A DNA stretch of 64,000 bases from Diploptera punctata (lineage: Eukaryota > Arthropoda > Insecta > Blattodea > Blaberidae), in NCBI GenBank assembly GCA_030220185.1, contig JASPKZ010001600.1, positions 1-64,000 on the forward strand, written 5' to 3'. A program made the translations under genes and the position numbers. Positions 56,070 through 64,000 of the stretch are shown in pieces. The stretch's first letter is position 1. Every line of letters begins with the position of its first letter. The notes under the pieces are model-generated. The model worked only from the letters and a program-made list of their open reading frames with translations. It was not told the DNA's origin and made no database searches.

Positions 56070-56595
56070 TTTCGTAATGTATTTTTAAAATCTTGATATG
56101 AATCCTGTGTCATAAATTTATAAAAGAATTTTAAGCCTGAAATAAGAAACCTCTGAGCAAAATTTGCCACTCTTTTCATGTCTGTTTCTGAATTGTGGTG
56201 CTAAAGAGTTAAAATAAAATATAACAAACATGAAAGAACTGGCCTTGTGGTTTACTCAACCTCCTAGAAAATTAATACCAGGAACTTCGCTGTGTGTAAA
56301 GTTGGTTAGAAAGCTAGGCTAATTGAATTCAGTATGTGGATTTTTAAGTCCAGATCGCCTGTATGGGGGTATCTTTATTTTAATTGACTAATCATCTCTC
56401 TTGTTCTTTTTCTTTACAGATTGGAGATCCGAAATTAATTTTTTTTTCAGCTGTACAAAATATTTCTTTGTAGCACTCTTCATTTAAACTTTATATATAA
56501 ATATTTTTGTTATTATACCTTGTATGTATGAGTGAGAAATAAATTATTAATAAATTATGAACTTCTGTTTGTATAAAGTTTATGTTCCCTTTCTC
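56070..56595. other. Unassigned
   Basis: The phrase AAGCCTGAAATAAG..CTCTGAGCAAAATTTGCC is shared with 6465. No coding signal is seen. TTTCTTTACAG at about 56410-56420 resembles a splice acceptor without a coding exon after it. Confidence 0.35.
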
Positions 56596-56610
56596 TTCTA
56601 CTAATAATTC

Positions 56611-57665
56611 TTACTTACTTACTTATTCACTGGCACTATCGAACCCGTAGGTTCATGGCCGCGCGGACATAAGCTCTCCATACATCCCTATCCTGAGCTA
56701 ATGTTTTCCAATCATTCCCTGTATAATCTACTTCCCTCAAATCATAGTTAATGTTATTCTCCCACCTCATTCTTGGTCTACCAACTGGGCGTTTTCCCTC
56801 TGGCTTTCCTACAAGAAGCTTCCATGCAAGTCTTTCATTCCCCATACGTGCAACATGTCCTACCCATTGCAGTCTACGAGACTTAACTGTTCTTATTATA
56901 TCTGGCTTCCTATAAAGACCATGTAGTTCATTGTTATGTAGTCTTCTCCATTCACCTGTCCATCTCTCTTTTGTCCAAAAAGTTTCCTAAGAACTTTATT
57001 CTCAAATACTCGTAATCTCCTTTCCTCCTTTAAAGTAAGAGTCCATGTTTCGCACCCATATAGTATAACTGGTAGAATAATAGTTTTATATATTTTCAGT
57101 TTAATGTTTTTTGAAAGGAGTTGGGACATCAAGAGTCTCTGCAATGCATAATAACACGCATTTCCAGAATTGAGCCTATGTTTAATTTCTTTGTGCATCT
57201 CATTCCTATTTGTGATTATTGTTCCTAGGTATTTGAATTCAGCCACTTCCTCAAAATTTCCCTCATTTGTCATTAGCTGTCCATTTCCATTATATAATGT
57301 AGGCCTATTTCTACGTGTGACCATATATTTAGTTTTATTGATATTTACTTCCAGTCCTAAGTTTTTAGTATTACTCAATAGTGTGTGCGTATTGTCCTTT
57401 AGTATCTCCTCACTATCGGCCAACAATACTATATCATCAGCATAAACTAACAGTTTATTAATACCATTCAGTTGTGAGCTTTCCTTATTCTCTAAAGATT
57501 TAATGGCATGCTCTAGTACAAAATTAAATAGTAGAGGAGATAGTGCATATCCTTGCTTCAACCCATTCTGGATTTCAAAAGTGTCCGAAAACTCTTTGCC
57601 TACACGCACCCTACTCTTTGTACCATTTAGACACATTCGTATAGGTCTACCTAACTTTTTAGGAA
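56611..57665 (-). pseudogene. LINE family A, best copy, 5' truncated
   Basis: The 14-bp target duplication TCTACTAATAATTC (56597-56610 and 57666-57679) is exact. On the - strand the RT C-terminal half reads MCLNGTKSRVRVGKEFSDTFEIQNGLKQGYALSPLLFNFVLEHA (motif B), LLVYADDIVLLADSEEI (catalytic YADD), EFKYLGTIITNRNEMHKEI and ILPVILYGCETWTLTL. One frameshift near 56895 leads to GNERLAWKLLVGKPEGKRPVGRPRMRWENNINYDLREVDYTGNDWKTLAQDRDVWRAY. The 3' end is a (TAAG)n tail. The single frameshift makes this the youngest family A copy here. Confidence 0.93.
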
Positions 57666-57696
57666 TCTACTAATAATTCACAGAAGAACTATTTTA

Positions 57697-57815
57697 TAAT
57701 AATAAGTTTGGTCTGTTTAATTCTTACCTCATATCGTTGTAAATATGAGGTAAGAATTAAACAGATCAAACTTATTATTAATTAATACCTCATACCTCAT
57801 AATGTACTTCTTTGT
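57697..57815. repeat. Penelope-type foldback P11
   Basis: Arms of 38 bp (57697-57734 and 57743-57780) contain AGTTTGGTCTGT, shared with P13, and TTACCTCATAT. The right tail reads TACCTCATAATGTACTTC. Both copies end just inside the ATGAGG motif. Confidence 0.8.
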
Positions 57816-58035
57816 ATAAATGAAGATATACAAAGATACCAACAAGAATGGAAAAATCATCTGAGGAGAATGGCAAGAAATAGACTTCCAAAATTGGCAT
57901 TCCAATATACCCCAATTGGACATAGGGACCAAGGAAGACCAAAACATCGGTGGAAAGATCAAGACTATCTTTGCTAGGTTTACCGTACAGGCCACATGGC
58001 CTAAAACGAATTTGTTCATGATGAGGATGATGATG
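57811..58035 (+). repeat. LINE tail insertion (family B), longest copy
   Basis: The 12-bp duplication ATAATGTACTTC (57799-57810 and 58036-58047) is exact. It adds NEDIQRYQQEWKNHLRRMARNRL upstream of the part shared with 38410 and 49632. It was inserted in the tail of foldback P11. Confidence 0.88.
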
Positions 58036-58195
58036 ATAATGTACTTCCTACTGTATTTTCAAAGAACTATTTTATTCAAATAAATACCCTTCGTAAGTAA
58101 GAAATGTTATGAGTATGACTAATGACAGAAATAAGAGAATTAAAATTTTATTTAAAAATTCATATAATTCTTATTTAAAATTGTAAGCAAACATT

Positions 58196-58287
58196 TTAAT
58201 ATTCACCAAAAGTCTCCAAATTTCTCATAAAATAAATATATTCTTCAAAAAGAGATGTCAAAAGATAAGGTCTTTCAAATGGATCTT
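58196..58287 (-). CDS. Possible terminal exon of an unrecognised gene
   Basis: On the - strand a strong acceptor (CCTTTTCCTTTCAG after a pyrimidine-rich run) precedes EDPFERPYLLTSLFEEYIYFMRNLETFGEY and a TAA. The composition looks like real protein rather than translated AT-rich DNA, and no repeat relative was seen in the window. I do not recognise the family. An upstream exon would lie beyond 58500 on the + coordinates, but none was identified. Confidence 0.35.
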
Positions 58288-58469
58288 CTGAAAGGAAAAG
58301 GACAGAATAGGAACAATATTTCAATTGAAGAGTCACATTTCTACTCTTCATTTGGCTACCCAAATATGCTAAGTAAGAAACAAGCATATTTTTAAGTAAG
58401 TTTTCATTGTCTCATGGGATTTTCTAACTACTGTATCTTAGAGCAAAGATAAAATATAAATATTACATA

Positions 58470-58690
58470 ATTGAAATGAAAATTCATTTTTAATACCTCA
58501 CCTCATAAAATATGTATTTCTCACCTGATTAGTTTCGAAGCCAATCACTTCCAACATCAGCTAGAGTCGTCTTTGAAACTAATCAGGTGAGAAATACACA
58601 TTTTTATGAAGTGAGGTGTAAATAAATTTCTGATTCAATTATATGATATTGATAATTCACCTCATTGTGTTACTTCCCAATAGAATTTTT
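58470..58690. mobile_element. Penelope-type foldback P12
   Basis: Arms of about 70 bp (58470-58540 and 58571-58640) with several mismatches contain CTCACCTCATAAAA and its complement. The right copy adds CACCTCATTGTGTTACTTCC. The 30-bp centre holds the rest of the - copy's ribozyme motif. Confidence 0.8.
58522..58566 (-). ncRNA. Hammerhead-like motif in P12
   Basis: CTAG, CTGATGT (one change from CUGAUGA), stem II GAAG..CTTC, CGAAAC, TAATCAGGT. The stem III is weak (A-U, C-G, U-G). Position relative to the ATGAAG 3' motif fits the rest of the set. Confidence 0.45.
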
Positions 58691-58871
58691 AATAAATGAA
58701 AAAATAAGAACTAACACAATACATACCTATCAGAAGTACTGTTGATGATTTAATTATATATCACCTTACAAATATTCATATTTTTCATCTTGAGGAGGCT
58801 GAGAAAGCAAGTGATGATATAATTAGAATCAGAGCAGGTGTGGGATTGAAATTATTAAAAACTAAAATTAT

Positions 58872-59092
58872 ATTTGAAAACACAATAGGAAGTAACATTA
58901 TGAAGTTTTACTTAATAAATTAGTTTGGTCTGTATTCTTCTTACCTCAAATAGTTGTTTCTTTAAGACATATGTTTCAAAGCATGGTTGGTTCATCTTCA
59001 ATTGGTACACATGGAGCAAACATGCTTTGAAACATATGTCTTAAAGAAACAACTATATGAGGTAAGAAGAATACAGACCAAACTTATTTATT
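58872..59092. mobile_element. Penelope-type foldback P13 with target duplication
   Basis: AACTAAAATTATA at 58859-58871 and 59093-59105 is an exact 13-bp target duplication. Arms 58912-58984 and 59021-59092 are near-perfect. Here the left (- strand) copy has the extension (ACTTCATAATGTTACTTCC read on its own strand), and the right one lacks it. Each copy holds GAAAC, ATATGTC, with an AGCA/TGCT stem II in the right copy. The GUC would be the cleavage site. Confidence 0.88.
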
Positions 59093-59105
59093 AACTAAAA
59101 TTATA

Positions 59106-59439
59106 AATATATTTGTAATATAATATAGGACACAGGCAAATAAAAGTCAGCTTTGAAGTATATACATATATTTTATTAATTAAAATTAGATCATGTTGAT
59201 TTACATTACATTAATAAATTATGTTAGAAGAGGAAGGAGTAGAAAATCCAAATTTTCTCAAATTACATTAAGATGACTAGTTTTTAATATATGACTTTCA
59301 TGGCTATATAAGGGTAAAAAAAAAAATTTGTAAAGGCAGTAATGCGTGAGAAATATATAATTACTGACCAATAAGACTAACTTCAGTTGTAGGTAAAGTA
59401 ATGGAGCACTTAGAAGTGGAAAATGAGCGTCATGAATTA
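59106..59439. other. AT-rich, nothing recognised
   Basis: No coding or repeat signature is seen. Confidence 0.4.
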
Positions 59440-59880
59440 TAAATTGTGGGATGGTTCACGAAAAACATGGATTTAGGAACTGCTATTCTTGTGAAAGTCA
59501 AATTATTTTTCTGGTTCAGGATTTGGCTGATGAAGTAGATATAGGAGTTAGAATAGATGCAATATTAATTAATTTCTCAAAAGTATTCAATCTACTAGTG
59601 TAGACATCTTATCTTGATCATTGGTTTAAACAATTTCTCGAAGGGAGAACCCAAATAATACATATTGACAATAAAATATTTGATGTAAGAAAAGTGACTT
59701 TCAGCATGCCTCAAGGTTCTATTTTGGGTCCACTTCTTTTCTAAGTTATATTAATGATTTACCTAAGGTTGTCAAAAGTGAAATCTGGTTATTTGCAGAT
59801 GATTGCAATTTATACAATTACACTCTAGATAATTGTGATGTAACTACAAGATGATCTTGACAAACATTTATAATTGGGTT
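59440..59880 (+). pseudogene. Jockey/CR1-like LINE RT core, decayed
   Basis: VQDLADEVDIGVRIDAILINFSKVFN (motif A), LDHWFKQFLEGRTQIIHIDNKIFDVRKVTFSMPQGSILGPLLF (motif B) and SEIWLFADDCNLY (catalytic ADD) are in the right order with stops and frameshifts. The C-terminal part of what may be the same element resumes at about 62540. Confidence 0.8.
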
Positions 59881-60503
59881 ACAATAAATAAAATGAAAAT
59901 TTTAAAATTTAAACCTTGTTAACAAAATATGGTTTCTAAATCAATATATCTACATTCAATAGCAGTATTATTCACCTAATACTTTATTAGTGTACTCATT
60001 AGACATTTTAGTAGAACTTGAGGGTGTGATACTGTTCGAAACATTCTCTTTTATATAAAGGCACAGAGCAAAACGACAGGATCTGGAGGGATATTTCTTA
60101 TTTCTAGTCACAATTGATAATAATTTATGTTTCCCCTTGTCTCCAGATAACCTTGCTGGGAGGTTCATTGTATATTTGTTGTACTGAAGTATAGAATTCG
60201 GTTTCTTTACAGCTTTACCTTCCCATTCTCAGGTCTTATCATTATTGGCTGATGCAATTGCATATGTAATATAATTGTCCTGGTAGACATGTTGCCACAG
60301 ATCCAGATTCGGCCCAGAATGGAAAATTGTTTCAATCTAATTTTTTAAAATGATTTGAGGGTGATGAATTAAACAGCAGACGATTGGAAACTATTATCTC
60401 TGGATAGAGATGTATGGAAGATTATAACCACATGGCCATGAACCTCTGGGTTCGATAGTCACAATAAGTTATTTAATTATATGCAATTCAAAACAATATT
60501 TAA
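59881..60503. other. Unassigned, with a LINE family A end at 60340-60470
   Basis: GATTTGAGGGTGATGAATTAAACAG to GCCATGAACCTCTGGGTTCG matches the last 130 bases of family A on the + strand. The rest shows no signal. Confidence 0.5.
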
Positions 60504-60783
60504 AAAAAGTAAAGTGATCCCACAACAGGCCTCAGGAGGCCTTTGGGGTAGTAGGAGGTTAAGGCTCCCACTTTTTCTAGACAATCGGCACTTGGTGTCA
60601 GCCGGGTTGTCAGCCCTGCGTGACGACCGCCTTTACCCCAGAACAAGCGTCTGGTACTCATTTCCGTTAGAGGCTGAGTCGACCCCAGGGCCATAGTGCC
60701 ACCAGAGGGTTTGGGTCAGTTTAAAAATCCTGACCCCAACGGGACTTGAACCCTCGACCCTCCGGCTTGTAGCTCAGTGCCTT
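60504..60783 (-). repeat. SINE-1, head truncated, with target duplication
   Basis: AAACAATATTTAA lies at 60491-60503 and 60784-60796. The tail and body are close to 51858-52162, but the last 25 bases of the tRNA-like head are missing, a 5' truncation. Confidence 0.92.
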
Positions 60784-60954
60784 AAACAATATTTAAGAAA
60801 CCTGAAATATGTTGATTCGTATAGATACTGAATATGCACAAGACTATATATTTATATTCTAGGAAATAAAATGAAAATGCATGAAAATCCATCCCTTACT
60901 AACTTACACTAACTAACTTTAACCTATATTTAATATTAAATTTATCACTTCTCA

Positions 60955-61475
60955 CTCAATGACAAATTAAATTTGAAAGGAAAAATATATGCCTAAATTG
61001 GGATTTGAACCCAATATCTCTGGTTCTGAACACCAGTGCTTTAACGATTTAAGCTATTATGCATCACAATTTAAACATAGATTTTTCTCTTATACTAATA
61101 CGATTTAGGCATATATTTTTCTGATGTTTTTATTATTAATTTAACACTTCTCATTGAAAGATAAATTAAATTTGAAGAGAAAAATTTTCGCCCAGACCGG
61201 GATCTGAACCTTGCAATGATAGAAGCAAAGGCTTCAGGCATTTGGTGCGTGGGAATTACAACGTATATTTGCAATGATAGAAGCAAAGGCTTCAAGCATT
61301 TGGTGCGCGGGAATTACAACATATATAAGAGAAAAATTTGCATCAAGATTGGAACTCACCCCGGTAGCTAAGTTGTTAGAGCATTGGTACGGTAAACCAA
61401 AGGTCCCGGTTTGGGCAAAAATTTTTCTCTTCAAATTTATTATATTTTTCTCTTCAAATTTAATTTGTCATTGAG
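60955..61475. repeat. Complex of tRNA-like modules
   Basis: A - strand module (60991-61062; T arm GGGATTTGAACCC, anticodon stem TGGTT/ACCAG-like) is followed by a duplicated arm (TTTAGGCATATATTTTTC), a second - strand T arm (61190-61215), a local duplication of GCAATGATAGAAGCAAAGGC, and a + module without T loop (61353-61416). Unit ends AATTTAATTTGTCATTGAG occur at 60957 and 61460. It looks like several insertions of the same element into itself. Confidence 0.65.
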
Positions 61476-61479
61476 TGAG

Positions 61480-62290
61480 AAGTGATAAATATAATATTAA
61501 ATACCAAATATTAGCTTTACTTGCTAGAAATGTAATGTGTTGATTTCCATTTTAAAGTGCTCTTATTTAAGAGACCACCATATGGTGTTAGTGAACTTTT
61601 GTTCACTGCTACTTGGCGCATGGAAATCATATTAGTGTAAGAGAAAAATCTATTTAAATCATGATGCCTAATAGCTTAAATCGTTAAAGCACTGGTATAC
61701 AGAACCAGAGATATTGGGTTCAAATCCCAATTTAGGCATATATTTTTCAAATTTAATTTGTCATAGAATGAGGAGTGAGAAGTGATAAATTTTATTTTTT
61801 TAATTAAAATTACAGTGAGAGGAATCACTATGAGATATTTACATTAATGAATGAGTTGGAGAAAATGCTTTAACATCTCACCTCATACAGTTGCGTGTAT
61901 TCATGATACCAGTTTCAAAAGTATAGTATTACTTTTGAAACCAGTATCGTGAAGACACACAACTTTATGAGGTGAGATGTTAAAGCATTTTCTCCAACTC
62001 ATTCATTAAGATAAATTTAATATTAAATACTGAATATTAGCTTTACTTGCTAGAAATGTAATGTGTTGATTTCCATTTTAAAGTGCTCTTATATAAGAGG
62101 CCACTAGATGGCGTTAGTGGAACAAAAGTTCACTGCTACCTGGTGCAAGGGAATCATATTAGCATAAGAGAAAAATCTATGTTTAAATTGTGATGTCTAA
62201 TAGCTTAATTTATTAAAGCACTGGTGTACAGAACCAGAGATATTGGGTTCAAATCCCAATTTAGGCATATACTTTACTCTTCACATTTAA
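61480..62290 (+). repeat. Tandem units with tRNA-like cloverleaves, about 312-bp period
   Basis: Two + strand units start GATAAAT..AATATTAAATAC, run through TTAGCTTTACTTGCTAGAAATG, ATGTGTTGATTTCC, CACTGCTACYTGG and a GAGAAAAATCT phrase to a tRNA-like module (61666-61737 and 62195-62266). Each module has GCCTAAT/ATTTAGGC-type acceptor pairing, a CTGGT/ACCAG anticodon stem with a 7-base loop, and a T arm TTGGGTTCAAATCCCAA. Starts of modules are 313 bases (61353 to 61666) and 529 bases apart. The second gap contains a 217-base foldback, leaving 312. Confidence 0.75.
61793..62009. mobile_element. Penelope-type foldback P14 at a unit junction
   Basis: Arms 61845-61923 and 61930-62008 (79 bp, few mismatches, 6-bp centre) contain CTCACCTCATACAG and ATGAGGTGAGATG. 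The left copy has the extension (CTCATAGTGATTCCTC on its strand). GATAAATTT on both sides fits a target duplication. GAAACCAGTATC, the 3' half of the ribozyme motif, is in both arms, and the 5' half is lost. Confidence 0.8.
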
Positions 62291-62539
62291 CTTTAACTTA
62301 CTTTTTTCTGTTAATTGGAAATGTTTAAGGAAAGAGAGTGGTACAAAGAAAACTAAAAATTTATTGTACAGTGAGAAAAAACAAAATTTCATTTCTCTTT
62401 CAAAAGCGAAGAAACAGATAATCAAATTCATGTAAAAAATGGAAATCTCCATCTAGCACTGGACATTTAAACACAATCTCCATAGCCCATTACCAATGTG
62501 CTAATTAAACCCAGGAGGGGAAATAATTCCACTGGAAGA
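62291..62539. other. Unassigned
   Basis: AT-rich with no recognised feature. Confidence 0.35.
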
Positions 62540-63010
62540 TTGTTGTAAATAACTGGGTGTATATCTATCCAGCAACTTAGAGTGGGATTAACAAGTATAT
62601 TTTTGCACTGGGAAAGCATGAAAAGCACATTTTTATAAAACGTATACTAAGAAATGGAAGTACTGAATCAAAAGAAATCTTGGTTCATCCCATAATTGAA
62701 TTCAGTGCAATTTCATGGGATCCATAACAAATTCAATAGCAAGAGTGCAGAAGACGGGAGCTAAATTCATAAAGAATAGGGAGAAAAAAATATTTGGGAT
62801 GGAACCTCATAAAATCAGGTGCAAAAAGCCAAGACTAAGTACATTGTATGATTATATTTGAGAAGTATCAAATTAATAATAAAAACATCAACATTGTCTG
62901 ATGCTATGTGGCAAATAGTGCATGGATGGATACACACACAAGATTGGAAAAATCCACATACTGTGAATATAGCTGAAGTTGGGAGGGATGCCTCCAGAAA
63001 CCGCAGTTCC
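62540..63010 (+). pseudogene. Jockey/CR1-like LINE C-terminal part
   Basis: YLGVYLSSNLEWD, then SITNSIARVQKTGAKFIKNREKKIFGMEPHK, and DASRNRSSKLEECE read as the C-terminal domain of the LINE whose core is at 59440-59880 (YLG...RVQK.AA.F family). The separation is explained by the tRNA-like units and foldbacks between, although the joining is inferred. Confidence 0.65.
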
Positions 63011-63055
63011 AAGCTTGAAGAATGCGAAATATGAGTTGAGATACGACTTAGTTTT

Positions 63056-63650
63056 TATTAAATTAATATTGAGAAGCTAAAGCTATTACTATGATAGAAA
63101 TAAGTAAATTAATGAACACAATTTAATTATTGTAATCAATGGTAAAGAGAAACATTTTTGCCTGAACTGGGAATAGAACCCCAAACCTTTAGCTTTCCGT
63201 GCTAATTCTCTGACCACTGAGCTAATTCAGGCTTCATTCCCATCCAAACATAAATCCTTCCTTTACCTTACTTTCTTGGCCCCAGATCATTAGCACACAA
63301 AGCTAAAGGTTCGGGGTTCGTTTCCTGGTTCAGGCAAAAAAATTTCTCTTTACCATTGATTACAATAATTTGTGTTTATTAATTTAACTTTTATAAGATT
63401 CATGATGTGTTCTGTTGAGGTATTATTCAAAATTAAAATATAAAATTATGGAATATTCACCTGAAAGGTCCGTCTCCTCAACTTAATTAGTTATTTAAGT
63501 CCCGAAAGCGCTTCAGTTAAATAACTAATTAAGTTGAGGAGACGGACCTTTCAGGTGAATATTCCATAATTTTATATTTTAATTTTGTTCATTAATTTAC
63601 TTATTTCTATCATAGTAATAGCTTTAGCTTTGTCAATATTAATTTAATAA
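63056..63650. repeat. Foldback with tRNA-like modules, split by foldback P15
   Basis: Left arm (- strand copy) 63056-63232 contains a full cloverleaf at 63160-63232. The right copy 63284-63387 has the 3' half of the cloverleaf, then continues after P15 at 63588-63650. Arms match closely through CTATTACTATGATAGAAATAAG and ATTGTAATCAATGGTAAAGAG. The layout is the Penelope one: head-to-head with 3' ends outward. Confidence 0.75.
63388..63587. mobile_element. Penelope-type foldback P15
   Basis: Arms 63430-63498 and 63517-63586 (about 70 bp, near-perfect) contain GGTCCGTCTCCTCAACTT. The 18-base centre is GTCCC-GAAA-GCGCT-TCAG, the 3' half of the ribozyme motif of P6. ATTAATTTA lies on both sides as target duplication. 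The left copy has the tail ACCTCAACAGAAC on its strand. The - copy begins right after the CAG that follows the predicted cleavage site. Confidence 0.85.
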
Positions 63651-63699
63651 ATAATTTTATAAAGTCCCTTCATGTCTTCTTAAAGTAGAAGCATTTCAT

Positions 63700-63880
63700 T
63701 GTGTATTTGTGAATGATGATTCATTGCATTTGAATGTGGGACCAAGAGAGTAAGGATTTATGCTTGGATGGGAATGAAGCCTGAAGTAGCTCAGTGATCA
63801 GAGCATTAGCACGGAAAGCTAAAGGTTCGGGGTTCAATTCCCGGTTCAGGTAAAAATTTTTCTCTTTATCATTGATCAGT
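63700..63880 (+). repeat. Unit with full tRNA-like cloverleaf
   Basis: GAGAGTAAGGATTTATGCTTGG and GATGGGAATGA precede a 73-base module (63779-63851): acceptor GCCTGAA/TTCAGGT, D stem GCTC/GAGC, anticodon stem TTAGC/GCTAA with loop ACGGAAA, T arm with GGTTCAATTCC. It resembles tRNA-Lys in outline, but position 33 is C rather than U. The tail AAAAATTTTTCTCTTTATC matches the foldback at 63056. Confidence 0.8.
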
Positions 63881-63898
63881 TTTATTAATTATTAATTT

Positions 63899-64000
63899 AG
63901 AAGCCTAATAGCTTAGATGGTAAGAGCACTGGTGTACAAAACCAGACACATTGGGTTCAAATCACAAAACAGATGTAAAATTTTTCCCTTCAAATTTAAT
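63899..64000 (+). repeat. tRNA-like module at the window edge
   Basis: GCCTAATAGCTTAGATGGTA opens a module like 61666-61737, with anticodon stem CTGGT/ACCAG and B box GGGTTCAAATC, but the 3' acceptor strand is damaged. It ends TTCAAATTTAAT at the window edge. Confidence 0.65.

Noticed and set aside
2371..63586. All long palindromes being assembly or sequencing artefacts
   Set aside because: Several are bracketed by exact target duplications, and arms differ by point changes and by an extension on one side only. The perfect one at 55531 still deserves a read check.
43429..63851. Genuine tRNA genes
   Set aside because: The cloverleaf-like modules occur in repeated foldback or tandem units, several lack arms, and the 63779 copy has C at position 33. 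They are annotated as tRNA-like modules of mobile elements.

Overview
The window looks like one stretch of a large, transposon-dominated insect genome. AT-rich sequence, spliceosomal introns, tRNA-derived SINEs, decayed LINEs, mariner elements, Helitrons and Penelope-like elements all point to an arthropod. The mature neuropeptide encoded at 54383-54436 is a pigment-dispersing factor of the cockroach/cricket type, which suggests a polyneopteran such as a cockroach (inference). There is no prokaryotic feature.

Only one host gene is recognised with confidence: the pigment-dispersing factor gene pdf on the + strand. A signal-peptide exon (52478-52584) and a peptide exon (54293-54448 plus 3' UTR) are joined in phase 0 by a 1.7 kb intron. 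A TATA-like promoter and a non-coding first exon are proposed near 48090-48173. Its introns carry SINEs, a LINE tail and a Penelope foldback. A second, unrecognised terminal exon is possible on the - strand at 58196-58287.

Most of the rest is transposable elements nested in one another. 1-5.4 kb: LINE fragments, with a mariner inside a LINE and a foldback inside the mariner. 5.4-14.6 kb: LINE ends, microsatellites, a Penelope fragment, an internally deleted mariner, and a terminal-inverted-repeat element carrying a broken gene of a multi-copy family. 14.6-22.3 kb: a mariner relic split by a SINE, LINE relics, and a Penelope copy split by a Helitron. 22.3-32.3 kb: a 10 kb LTR retrotransposon on the - strand with a 5-bp target duplication, a tRNA-Leu primer site and no visible gag/pol, inserted into another Penelope copy. 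32.4-47.7 kb: LINE pieces, SINEs, two Helitrons and foldbacks. 54.5-64 kb: Penelope copies, LINE pieces and a cluster of foldbacks or tandem units carrying tRNA-like cloverleaves.

The theme that ties much of the window together is a set of Penelope-like retroelements present as head-to-head inverted pairs, with truncated 5' ends at the centre and 3' ends outward. Just upstream of their 3' end (GAAA to ATGAGG about 27-36 nt) several copies have a hammerhead-ribozyme-like core: a CUGANGA-like box, a small stem II, GAAA, and a very short or palindromic stem III. A second population of inverted or tandem units has the same architecture but carries a tRNA-like cloverleaf near its 3' end. These two are the best candidates for something not well described.
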